From contig JAVBOD010000078.1 in assembly GCA_031551045.1 (NCBI GenBank), forward strand, positions 1 through 41,861: a stretch of 41,861 nucleotides of DNA. Direction: 5' to 3'. This document shows positions 34,816 through 41,861 of the stretch, one piece after another. The translations under genes were made by a program, and so were the position numbers. The notes beneath the pieces were generated by a model, which saw only the letters and a program-made list of their open reading frames with translations, searched no databases and had not been told where the DNA came from. The first letter of the stretch is position 1; every line of letters starts with the position of its first letter. This stretch comes from JAVBOD01 sp031551045. GTDB lineage: Bacteria; Bacteroidota; Bacteroidia; Bacteroidales; UBA932.

Positions 34816-35016
34816 TTATGATAATTTTTTCTTATTCCGTTCCCACCAGTTTTTATTGATTTCCCTTGAAAGCTTATCAACATCTGCCTGGTCTGTTTCA
34901 TAAGAAGATGTTATCTCTTTATAGCGCAAATAATCTATTAAATCCTGTATATTTTTTATTCCCGTTGATATGGGAAAACGGATTATAAATTCATTGGATG
35001 TTCTCTCTACAATCAT
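34816..35016 (-). CDS. Small protein preceding the PIN toxin, putative antitoxin
   Basis: A 66-residue protein starting MIVERTSNEFIIRFPIST, with a predicted helix IKNIQDLIDYLRYKEI and a charged tail (SREINKNWWERNKKKL). Its size, position and basic C-terminal segment fit an antitoxin whose tail blocks the PIN active site. No DNA-binding family was recognised. The ATG at 35016 is preferred; an in-frame upstream ATG (35061) gives an atypical leader. Confidence 0.65.
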   Translation of the reverse strand: MIVERTSNEFIIRFPISTGIKNIQDLIDYLRYKEITSSYETDQADVDKLSREINKNWWERNKKKLS

Positions 35017-35090
35017 GATTTCAATGTTTAATAACTTACAAATATACAAAGAAATATTCAAAAATAAAAGACATGCATGCCAAACAAAAT

Positions 35091-35123
35091 AACCCCAACA
35101 ATGGTTTGAATATTGTCGGGGTT
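35091..35123. terminator. Terminator hairpin after the aspartyl protease gene
   Basis: AACCCCAACAAT (35091-35102) / ATTGTCGGGGTT (35112-35123), one mismatch, 9-base loop, 26 bases past the protease stop on the minus strand. On that strand GTTATTTTG follows. Confidence 0.65.
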
Positions 35124-35148
35124 TATTATTTTGAAAAATAGCTAACTT

Positions 35149-36462
35149 CTACTTTGCAGCACGCGGGGTAAAGTGAACTTCTTTTTCCAAGAGGTTAATC
35201 GTAAAATTATACTTGCTTATCAACTTAATGCCCACCGAGGCATCGGCGCCGGGCTTCCAATCGCTGTTAGCGGTAGAACCCTGTAACGACACCGGCATAT
35301 CGGTTTGTTTGATGGTTTCGCCGAATCCGAATTCCTTGGCTTTCCCTTCGAACACCGGCGTGGTAATACCCATGCTCACCGTAGAGGATTGTTCTTCGGG
35401 TTTGAATCCGCTTACCAACAGGCGGTTGTTGCGCACAAAGGGGCTGAAACCCATAAAATAATAAGCCGCGCCGGTATCGAATACGAAATTCCCCTGCACC
35501 GTGTCTTTCCCGATAAGATTCAGGTAGCCGGGAATAACAATTACACCCGCCGGAACGGTAATAGCTTCCGTTTCGCCTTCCGCTTCGTATTCGTAGCTGC
35601 CGAAACGGTACAGGTACATTTTTTGCTCGTCGAAATTGACGTTTACAATAAAGTGCTTGGCAAGATTCAAACCGATAATACCGTCGATATTACCGCGCAT
35701 TTTCTCGAATAGTGCGATGTTTTGATTCGGAATCGAAAGGGTATCCAAATGGACGGTGTTGCCCGACGAAACGGTAATTTTCATGTTTCCGCCCACCACC
35801 GACGTGCTTTGCGAACGGCTTACTTTCACGCCGGCTTTTCCGGCCAGCTCGGTAGAAACAGCCATGCCGTCGGCTCCGCTGTCGAACAGAAAACGAAGCG
35901 CTTGATCATATTTATTCAATTTCAAATGAATGATAATAGAACCGTTATCGTCTTGTTCGATAGGCAAAACGGCCGCTAACTGCGCCGGTTTATCGCGAAA
36001 GATACCATAAAGGCTATCGAAATAATCGACATACAAAATTTTTCCGTCGCGCCCGTCAAACGTAATGTTCGTTTCCACCGGCTCTTTTCCCTGCAAATAA
36101 CATTTTGCCATTATTTTCTGCTTGAAAGAACCCGCAAAGGCCACTACGCTATCGGCAACAGAGACAATAGAATCTATAGCGGTTGTCCGTTCGAATATGA
36201 TTTGCATATTGTTTCGCGAAGAAGGCCATGTAACCGTAGCTACTGCAAAACTCGGAGAAACCGATTGTTTCAACAAAGCCGTATCTTTTCTCTGCACGGC
36301 TTCCGAAAAAAGAGCAATTGTTTGCTTTACGCTGCTTATCGGAAGCAACGCTATCCCCTGCGGCACATCGGCCGGAACTTGTTTCGGCTTACAGGAAAAA
36401 ACAAGAGAGAAAAACAATAAGGATACTAATACGGTGGCTAATTTTAATGGAATTTGTTTCAT
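35149..36462 (-). CDS. Retropepsin-like aspartyl protease lipoprotein
   Basis: A 437-residue lipoprotein (signal MKQIPLKLATVLVSLLFFSLVFSC, Cys24). An N-terminal domain of about 25-165 resembles a SnoaL/DUF-type fold but is not identified. Two aspartic-protease half-motifs follow in one chain: LRFLFDSGADGMAV and NFVFDTGAAYYF, each preceding a hydrophobic flap/strand (GIIGLNLAKHFIVNVNF; VGIKLISKYNFTINL). Both catalytic Asp positions are present, so a pseudo-dimeric pepsin-like enzyme is plausible. Substrate unknown. The ATG at 36462 begins the lipoprotein signal. A TACATTTG element is at 36485-36492. Confidence 0.82.
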   Translation of the reverse strand: MKQIPLKLATVLVSLLFFSLVFSCKPKQVPADVPQGIALLPISSVKQTIALFSEAVQRKDTALLKQSVSPSFAVATVTWPSSRNNMQIIFERTTAIDSIVSVADSVVAFAGSFKQKIMAKCYLQGKEPVETNITFDGRDGKILYVDYFDSLYGIFRDKPAQLAAVLPIEQDDNGSIIIHLKLNKYDQALRFLFDSGADGMAVSTELAGKAGVKVSRSQSTSVVGGNMKITVSSGNTVHLDTLSIPNQNIALFEKMRGNIDGIIGLNLAKHFIVNVNFDEQKMYLYRFGSYEYEAEGETEAITVPAGVIVIPGYLNLIGKDTVQGNFVFDTGAAYYFMGFSPFVRNNRLLVSGFKPEEQSSTVSMGITTPVFEGKAKEFGFGETIKQTDMPVSLQGSTANSDWKPGADASVGIKLISKYNFTINLLEKEVHFTPRAAK

Positions 36463-36484
36463 TTGAAAGTCGTTTAATTTACTG

Positions 36485-36492
36485 CAAATGTA
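36485..36492 (-). promoter_or_regulatory. -7 element for the aspartyl protease gene
   Basis: Minus strand TACATTTG, 23 bases before the ATG at 36462. Confidence 0.45.
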
Positions 36493-36548
36493 AGCATAAA
36501 CCTTAAAATAGCTTCCTTTTCTTAGAAGCTTTTCTAAATGAATTTGCA

Positions 36549-36556
36549 TACATTTG
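36549..36556 (+). promoter_or_regulatory. -7 element for the LTA-synthase-like gene
   Basis: Plus strand TACATTTG, 20 bases before the ATG at 36576. It is the same octamer as the divergent element at 36485-36492. Confidence 0.45.
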
Positions 36557-36575
36557 CACCCTAATTCGTTTACCC

Positions 36576-38516
36576 ATGAAGATAACAGGCTTTGCCAATA
36601 TTAAATTGATAGTTAAGGTTTATGCTTTAGTTCTAAGCATTTTTACCATATTCCGGATTATCCTTTATTTTACAGGGCTTTCATACATTACGGAGAACGA
36701 CGGTACAGGCACTATTCTCCATGCATTTTTCATGGGCCTGCGGTTCGATATCGTGATAGCGGGCTATATTCTGTTCTTCCCGTTTTTAGCGCTTTCGGTT
36801 ATAGATTTTCTGAAACCCTCATCAAAACTTGCAGGTAAAATCATTTTCTATTTCGTTTTTAGCGCTTTCGCATTGGCATTCATCGTATGCGCCGTCGATA
36901 TACCGTATTTCGGGCAATTCTTTTCGCGCTTCAGCGTCAATGCTTTCCAGTGGCTCGATACGCCCGGTTTTGTTTTTAAAATGATTTTTCAGGAAATACG
37001 TTATGCCGTTTACATTATTCCGTTGTTGGTTGTGCTTGTGTTATTTTTCTTCGGATTGAAAAAGATTTTTACTGTTTTCATGCACGATAAAACGCGGGGA
37101 AATTTTATTGTAAGCATTGTGTTGACGCTTTGTGCCGCCGGATTAATGTTTGTAGGGATACGCGGCCGGTTGTCGGAAAAATCGCCTATCCGGGTGGGCA
37201 CGGCTTATTTTTGCAACAATGCTTTTTTAAACCAACTGGGGCTTAATCCTAATTTCACGCTGATTAGAAGCGCGCTCGACAAAAATAAGGGAACAAACCA
37301 ATCGCTACACCTGATGGATGAAGCGCTAGCAATAAAAAAAGTGCAGGCTTACTTCGGAATTCAACACGCCGGTGAATGTTCGCCCGTTTTGCGCCGCGTG
37401 ATACCCGACAGCGTCAACACTAATCCGCCGAACGTGGTGCTGGTGCTTATGGAAAGCATGAGTGCCGCCTACATGCAGCGCTTCGGCAATACGGATGCAT
37501 TGACGCCTTTTTTAGACAGTTTGGCAAATGCAGGATACTCTTTCGAGAATATTTACAGTGCCGGCATTCATACGCATAACGGCGTTTACAGTACGTTATT
37601 TTCTTTTCCGGCGCTTTACGCGCAGCACGGCATGATGGGTGTTGAGATGCTGAAATACCACGGCATGGCTTCCACGCTGAAACAACACGGCTATCAGACC
37701 ATTTATTTTACGACGCACGACGGGCAATTCGATAATATCGAAGGTTTCTTGAAAGCGAATGATTTCGACGAAGTGGTTTCGCAAGCAAATTACCCGGCCG
37801 ATAAAATTGTAAGCACGCTGGGCGTTCCCGACGATTATATGTTTGACTTTTCGATGCCGTTTTTTGACAAGTTACATAAAACAGGAAAACCGTTTTTTGC
37901 CACGCTTATGACAGCAAGTAACCACGGCCCTTATCACGTTCCCGGTTATTTCAAACCTTCAAAAAAAGAAATAAAAAACCAGGCGATTGTAGAGTATTCC
38001 GACTGGGCGTTGCGCAAATTTATCGCTTTAGCTTCGCAACAAAGCTGGTTCGATAATACCTTGTTTGTTTTCATTGCCGACCATGGAGCGCCCCTGGATG
38101 CCGTATATGAAATGCCGCTCAACTACAACCATGTCCCATTGATTATATTCGGCCCCCGATTCATTACGCAGCCGCAATCGTTTGCGTGTTTCGGCGGACA
38201 AATTGATGTTTTCCCCACCATCATGGATTTACTGAAATTACCGTACTGCAACAATACTTTAGGCGTAGATTTACTCCAGGAACACCGGCCGTTCATGTAT
38301 TTCGCGGCCGACGACAAATATGGCGTAATAAATGATTCTTTATTCCTGATTGTTCCTAAGGCCGGACACGAAGGATTGTATAAATATAAAGAATCGGACA
38401 AGACAAATTATATGGACGATTATAAAGAACTCGTAACACAAATGAAAGAATACGCGCAAGCCAATATGCAAGCGGCGCAGAATGTAATTGACAACCGGAA
38501 ACAAGCTTGTAATTAA
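36576..38516 (+). CDS. LTA-synthase-like membrane sulfatase/phosphotransferase
   Basis: A 646-residue inner-membrane enzyme. Five membrane segments in residues 1-200 are followed by an extracytoplasmic alkaline-phosphatase-superfamily domain. Seen: NVVLVLMESMSAAYM (metal-binding Glu), the likely Thr nucleophile region AGIHTHNGVYSTLFSFP, TTHDGQFDNIEGFL and FVFIADHGAP (metal-binding Asp-His), and NHVPLIIFGP. Relatives transfer phosphoglycerol or phosphoethanolamine to envelope glycans or lipids. A Gram-negative Bacteroidetes has no lipoteichoic acid, so a lipid A or glycan modification is more likely. It is in an operon with mpg (3-base gap). Confidence 0.9.
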   Translation: MKITGFANIKLIVKVYALVLSIFTIFRIILYFTGLSYITENDGTGTILHAFFMGLRFDIVIAGYILFFPFLALSVIDFLKPSSKLAGKIIFYFVFSAFALAFIVCAVDIPYFGQFFSRFSVNAFQWLDTPGFVFKMIFQEIRYAVYIIPLLVVLVLFFFGLKKIFTVFMHDKTRGNFIVSIVLTLCAAGLMFVGIRGRLSEKSPIRVGTAYFCNNAFLNQLGLNPNFTLIRSALDKNKGTNQSLHLMDEALAIKKVQAYFGIQHAGECSPVLRRVIPDSVNTNPPNVVLVLMESMSAAYMQRFGNTDALTPFLDSLANAGYSFENIYSAGIHTHNGVYSTLFSFPALYAQHGMMGVEMLKYHGMASTLKQHGYQTIYFTTHDGQFDNIEGFLKANDFDEVVSQANYPADKIVSTLGVPDDYMFDFSMPFFDKLHKTGKPFFATLMTASNHGPYHVPGYFKPSKKEIKNQAIVEYSDWALRKFIALASQQSWFDNTLFVFIADHGAPLDAVYEMPLNYNHVPLIIFGPRFITQPQSFACFGGQIDVFPTIMDLLKLPYCNNTLGVDLLQEHRPFMYFAADDKYGVINDSLFLIVPKAGHEGLYKYKESDKTNYMDDYKELVTQMKEYAQANMQAAQNVIDNRKQACN

Positions 38517-38519
38517 ACG

Positions 38520-39101
38520 ATGAAACTTCCACTCTCTTTTTATCTACGCGATGATGTTGTACAAATCAGTAAAGATTTGTTGGGAAAAGTGTTGTGTTCC
38601 AATATTGACGGAAAACTAACAGAAGCCGTGATTTGCGAAACGGAAGCCTATGCCGGCATAAGCGATAAAGCGTCGCATGCCTACGGAGGTATCCGTACCG
38701 CACGCACGGAAGTAATGTATGCCCGAGGAGGAACAGCTTACATTTACTTGTGTTACGGAATACATTCGCTGTTTAATGTAGTTACCAACAAGGAAGGAAC
38801 ACCTCATGCCGTGCTTATACGCGGCGCCATTCCGTTGACCGGAATAGATAGTATGCTTGAGCACAGCAATAAAAAGAAAGTTGCGCCCGATTTTTTGATA
38901 GGCCCCGGAAAAGTGGCGAAAGCATTAGGATTGCACTATTCTTTAACAAATACATCTCTGTTGGAAAATACTATTTGGATAGAAGACCGCGGTATAACAA
39001 TTCCGAAAAAATATATAAAAGCCACGCCACGCATTGGTGTGGACTACGCCGGCGAAGATGCGAAATTACCTTACCGGTTTATAACAAATATTATCCTTTA
39101 A
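38520..39101 (+). CDS. 3-methyladenine DNA glycosylase (Mpg/AAG family)
   Basis: A 193-residue base-excision repair enzyme removing alkylated or deaminated purines. Seen: SKDLLGKVLCS, the catalytic Glu in ICETEAYAG, ASHAYGGIRTARTEVMYARGGTAYIYLCYGIHSLFNVVT (the DNA-intercalating Tyr segment), AVLIRGAIPL and LIGPGKVAKALGL. Length is typical for bacterial members. The start is 3 bases after the stop of the LTA-synthase-like gene. Its stop codon overlaps that of ruvB (4-base overlap, convergent). Confidence 0.95.
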   Translation: MKLPLSFYLRDDVVQISKDLLGKVLCSNIDGKLTEAVICETEAYAGISDKASHAYGGIRTARTEVMYARGGTAYIYLCYGIHSLFNVVTNKEGTPHAVLIRGAIPLTGIDSMLEHSNKKKVAPDFLIGPGKVAKALGLHYSLTNTSLLENTIWIEDRGITIPKKYIKATPRIGVDYAGEDAKLPYRFITNIIL

Positions 39102-40114
39102 AATAATATTCCGCTTTTTCCTTCCGTGTAAGCCCCTAAATGTTTATAAGCAAGTTCTGTAGCTTCACGTCCACGCGGCGTGCGTTGCAAAAATCCTTCT
39201 TTAATCAAAAACGGTTCATACACTTCTTCTATTGTTCCCGGATCTTCTCCCACAGCGGTGGCAATAGTCGTTAAACCCACCGGCCCACCTTTAAATTTAT
39301 GAATAATAGTAGAAAGTATTTTATTATCCATCTGGTCTAATCCGTGTTTGTCTATATTCAACGCATCAAGGGCATAACGCGTAATTTCCAAATCGATGAC
39401 GCCGGAACCTTTCACTTGTGCAAAATCGCGCACTCGACGTAATAGAGCATTGGCAATACGAGGTGTTCCGCGGCTGCGCATCGCAATTTCGTACGCCGCT
39501 TGTTCTTCAATTTCCACATCCAAAATAATAGCGCTGCGTTTTATAATGCGAAATAAAATTTTTGCATCATAATATTCCAAGTGACATTGAATACCAAACC
39601 GGGCGCGTAGGGGAGAAGTCAGTAAACCACTACGGGTAGTAGCGCCCACTAATGTAAACGGATTCAAATTTATTTGAATGGAACGTGCGCTCGGCCCTTT
39701 ATCCAACATAATATCAATCGTGTAATCTTCCATAGCCGAATATAAATATTCTTCGACAATAGGAGAGAGGCGGTGAATTTCGTCGATAAACAGTACATCA
39801 CCTTTTTCAAGGTTTGTAAGCAAACCGGCCAAATCGCCGGGCTTGTCCAATACCGGTCCCGATGTGATTTTCATACCAACGCCTAACTCGTTGGAAATAA
39901 TATGCGCCAACGTTGTTTTTCCCAAACCCGGAGGGCCGTGTAGCAACACATGATCGAGCGATTCTTCGCGCAATAAAGCTGCTTTGACAAACACTTTTAA
40001 GTTATCAATAATTTTTTCCTGTCCGGAAAAAGCATCGAACTCTTGCGGGCGAATTTTCGATTCAAAATCGTTATCGGATTGCTCGCGTTCTATATGCGGA
40101 ATGAATGTATCCAT
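39098..40114 (-). CDS. ruvB: Holliday junction branch-migration ATPase RuvB
   Basis: A 338-residue AAA+ motor that drives branch migration with RuvA. Seen: Walker A GPPGLGKTT (60-68), Walker B DVLFIDEIHRLS, sensor 1 GATTRSG, the arginine-finger segment LRARFG, and the C-terminal winged helix with IATAVGEDPGTIEEVYEPFLIKEGFLQRTPRGREAT. Length is standard. ruvA and ruvC are not in the window. The convergent overlap with mpg leaves no terminator space between the two genes. Confidence 0.98.
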   Translation of the reverse strand: MDTFIPHIEREQSDNDFESKIRPQEFDAFSGQEKIIDNLKVFVKAALLREESLDHVLLHGPPGLGKTTLAHIISNELGVGMKITSGPVLDKPGDLAGLLTNLEKGDVLFIDEIHRLSPIVEEYLYSAMEDYTIDIMLDKGPSARSIQINLNPFTLVGATTRSGLLTSPLRARFGIQCHLEYYDAKILFRIIKRSAIILDVEIEEQAAYEIAMRSRGTPRIANALLRRVRDFAQVKGSGVIDLEITRYALDALNIDKHGLDQMDNKILSTIIHKFKGGPVGLTTIATAVGEDPGTIEEVYEPFLIKEGFLQRTPRGREATELAYKHLGAYTEGKSGILF

Positions 40115-40149
40115 TTACTGTATATTTTAAAATTTTATCGTTTGCTTTG

Positions 40150-40209
40150 TCATTCTGAACAAAGTGAAGAATCTGTAGTTTTGAAATAGATTGCTTTGCT
40201 CGCAATGAC
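40150..40209. repeat. Repeat remnants of both families upstream of ruvB
   Basis: One arm of the CTGAACGAAGTGAAG family (40150-40174) followed by a shortened AGATTGCTTTGCTCGCAATGAC half-unit (40188-40209). Both families side by side is also seen at 25132-25317. Confidence 0.75.
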
Positions 40210-40509
40210 AAATAAAAAATTTTTCTTTTCGGTTTTAAACAAAGTCTTCTTTAATAATTATAATAAAATTTATTTATATAAAAATATGGTGATGATAATG
40301 AACGGTGCATTTTGTCGGTAAAAATAATTTTATGAACGGTAAAGTTACAAAACTTACAGTTTATTAAAAAAAGATGAATAGCTATTAACTGGGAATAGTT
40401 ATGATTTTAAGCGGATTGAATATAATTATAAACATTGTTGAAAACGCATGATTGTTGATAAATCGGGGTTTTTAAACATTCGTGAATTGGGGTTTTCGAT
40501 GTTGAAAAT
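40210..40509. other. AT-rich intergenic stretch, no gene seen
   Basis: About 300 bases of AT-rich sequence between ruvB and rnr, rich in A/T runs. No DnaA boxes, tRNA or convincing TAnnTTTG element for ruvB were found. A minus-strand 67-codon open frame (40426-40629) shows only AT-driven hydrophobic/basic composition and is not called. Confidence 0.5.
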
Positions 40510-40543
40510 ATCCCTCAAAAATTCGTAAGTTTTTTTGAGGGAT
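40510..40543. terminator. Probable terminator downstream of rnr
   Basis: Perfect 12-bp arms ATCCCTCAAAAA (40510-40521) and TTTTTGAGGGAT (40532-40543) with a 10-base loop, about 90 bases past the rnr stop. The T-run on the minus strand is short (ATTTTC). Confidence 0.6.
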
Positions 40544-40631
40544 TGAAAAATTTTTATAGCAAACCGGGAAATGAAACTTCCAAAAAAAGTTTTCAGAAAA
40601 ATCAAAAAAGAATCAACATATTTTTGCACTA

Positions 40632-41861
40632 CTAATTCACTTCGAGGCGAAAGTCCATTAGCCGCTGTTCAAGATTGGCGCGGGTTACACGAATACGAAC
40701 CGGAGAGCCGTAAGTAAAGCTCTTGCCATGGTGTTGTCCAATAACGGCAAACTTTTTCTCGTCATATACATAGTAATCGCCTTGCATTTCGCGCATAGGA
40801 ATCATGCCTTCGATGCCGTTTTCGTTTAATTCCACATAAATGCCCCATTCGGTGACGCCGGAAACCGTGCCGTCGAACACTTGCCCGACTTTGTCCTGCA
40901 TAAATTCCACCATTTTGTATTTGATGCTGGCGCGTTCGGCTTCGGTGGCTATCTGTTCGCGCTCCGACGAGTATTTGCACAAGTCCTCGTATTGCGATTT
41001 ATTGGCCGGTTTTCCGTTGCGTAAATAGTGAGCGAGTAACCGGTGCACCATCATGTCGGGGTAGCGGCGAATAGGCGAGGTGAAGTGCGTGTAATAATCG
41101 AAAGCCAAGCCGTAGTGTCCGGCGTTTTGCGTGGAATAACGGGCGCGCGCCATGCTGCGCAACGCAATCATTTCTATCACATGTTCTTCGGGTTTTCCAT
41201 TGGCGGAATCCAATACTTTATTAAGCGCTTTGGCAATATCGCGGGGCGTTTTGGCCGCCGGCATCTTATAGCCCAAGTGCTGTATAAATTCGCGGAACAC
41301 ATTCAGTTTGTCCATATTCGGCTCTTCGTGGACACGATATACAAACACGTTTTCTTTGTTCTTCTTGGCCACAAATTCGGCCACGCAGCGGTTGGCCAGC
41401 AGCATAAATTCTTCAATCAGGAAATTGGAATCTTTCATTTCCTTAAAATATACGCGTAACGGTTTTCCGTTTTCATCCACTTCCACTTTTGCTTCCGGTT
41501 GGTCGAACGCGATGGCTCCTTTTTTGAATCGCTCGTTGCGCAACTTTTGCGAAAGGGCAAACAGCGTCAGCATTTCATCGGCATAAGGACCGTTTTTGGT
41601 TTCGATAACTTCCTGCGCTTGTTCGTAGTCGAAACGGTAGTCGGAACAAATAATCGTGCGGCCAAACCATTGATTGACGATGTGCGCCTCATTATCCATT
41701 TCAAACACGGCGGAGAAGCATAATTTTTCTTCGTTAGGGCGCAGCGAACATAATTTATTGGAAAGATGTTCGGGCAACATCGGCACGGTGCGGTCCACCA
41801 AGTAAACCGAAGTGGCGCGTGCGGAAGCTTCTTTTTCAACGAGCGAGCCGGGCAACACATA
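40632..41861 (-). CDS. rnr: Ribonuclease R, C-terminal part (cut by window end)
   Basis: 409 visible residues of a 3'-5' exoribonuclease of the RNB/RNase II family. The frame stays open to the window edge (first visible residues YVLPGSLVEKEA), so the N-terminal cold-shock and early catalytic regions lie outside. Seen: TSVYLVDRTVPMLPEHLSN, FMLLANRCVAEFVA, YGLAFDYYTHFTSPIRRYPDMMVHRLLAHYL (the RNB signature with its catalytic Arg pair region) and a C-terminal S1 domain (VGQVFDGTVSGVTEWGIYVELNENGIEGMIPM). The short tail after S1 lacks the lysine-rich extension of E. coli RNase R. Confidence 0.95.
   Translation of the reverse strand, partial: YVLPGSLVEKEASARATSVYLVDRTVPMLPEHLSNKLCSLRPNEEKLCFSAVFEMDNEAHIVNQWFGRTIICSDYRFDYEQAQEVIETKNGPYADEMLTLFALSQKLRNERFKKGAIAFDQPEAKVEVDENGKPLRVYFKEMKDSNFLIEEFMLLANRCVAEFVAKKNKENVFVYRVHEEPNMDKLNVFREFIQHLGYKMPAAKTPRDIAKALNKVLDSANGKPEEHVIEMIALRSMARARYSTQNAGHYGLAFDYYTHFTSPIRRYPDMMVHRLLAHYLRNGKPANKSQYEDLCKYSSEREQIATEAERASIKYKMVEFMQDKVGQVFDGTVSGVTEWGIYVELNENGIEGMIPMREMQGDYYVYDEKKFAVIGQHHGKSFTYGSPVRIRVTRANLEQRLMDFRLEVN

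Noticed and set aside
40426..40629. 67-codon minus-strand frame upstream of the rnr terminator
   Set aside because: Its composition follows from AT-rich noncoding sequence, it overlaps the terminator hairpin, and it has no promoter or family match.
40210..40630. AT-rich gap as a replication origin
   Set aside because: No DnaA-box cluster (TTATCCACA-like) was found and no dnaA/dnaN neighbours are present. The parS-like cluster at the other end suggests origin proximity but not an origin in this gap.

Overview
The window reads as a chromosomal segment of a Bacteroidetes bacterium, most likely order Bacteroidales. The grounds are: promoters of the TTTG-N(18-21)-TAnnTTTG type in front of many genes, little Shine-Dalgarno signal, several 'MExKKxxKADLENKKFLFxEIGL' TonB proteins, carboxypeptidase-regulatory-like domains, DUF3078 and DUF4251 proteins, type B fumarate reductase A/B and type 2 NADH dehydrogenase. 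Nothing here fixes the genus.

Layout. 1-1309: a repeat-rich, nearly gene-free zone holding one small GIY-YIG nuclease gene between two diverged copies of a three-unit repeat block. 1310-6502 (minus strand): mnmG carrying two in-frame repeat insertions, an AbiEii/DUF6922 toxin-antitoxin-like pair joined to it, a TonB/anti-sigma-like protein with a third in-frame repeat insertion, and an ECF sigma factor. 6585-12113: a von Willebrand A surface protein, a TonB protein, an outer-membrane barrel, DoxX and an unrecognised membrane protein. 12134-16577 (minus): NDH-2, a BtuB-like TonB-dependent receptor, YbeY and an AhpD-like protein. 16664-21365 (plus): malate dehydrogenase, a glucosyl-3-phosphoglycerate-synthase-like glycosyltransferase fused to a HAD phosphatase, tRNA-Ala(GGC), another TonB protein and HflX. 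21514-26789: alpha/beta hydrolase, NadE, a short-chain dehydrogenase and an S41 protease. 26891-32568 (minus): DUF3078 protein, FrdB, FrdA (no FrdC beside them) and an AlbA/Schlafen-type ATP-binding protein. 32712-36462: two lipoproteins (one a double-motif aspartyl protease), a DUF4251 protein and a PIN-domain toxin-antitoxin pair. 36576-41861: an LTA-synthase-like sulfatase, 3-methyladenine glycosylase, RuvB and the C-terminal part of RNase R.

The most unusual signal is a family of dispersed palindromic repeats (core AGATTGCTTCGCT...CGCAATGACGG). They occupy intergenic spaces and have also entered at least two protein genes without breaking the frame, in the manner of Rickettsia palindromic elements. 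Three near-perfect parS-like 16-mers (TGTTYCACGTGGAACA) lie in the first 2.7 kb, each next to such repeats and two of them inside the mnmG insertions. This suggests an origin-proximal centromere region whose ParB sites are partly carried in coding sequence.

Functional themes: envelope energy transduction (three TonB proteins, a TonB receptor, a sigma/anti-sigma pair), anaerobic/fumarate metabolism (Mdh, FrdAB, NDH-2), RNA and ribosome maintenance (MnmG, YbeY, HflX, RNase R), DNA repair (Mpg, RuvB), and small accessory stability or defence modules (AbiEii/DUF6922, PIN pair, AlbA ATPase, GIY-YIG).
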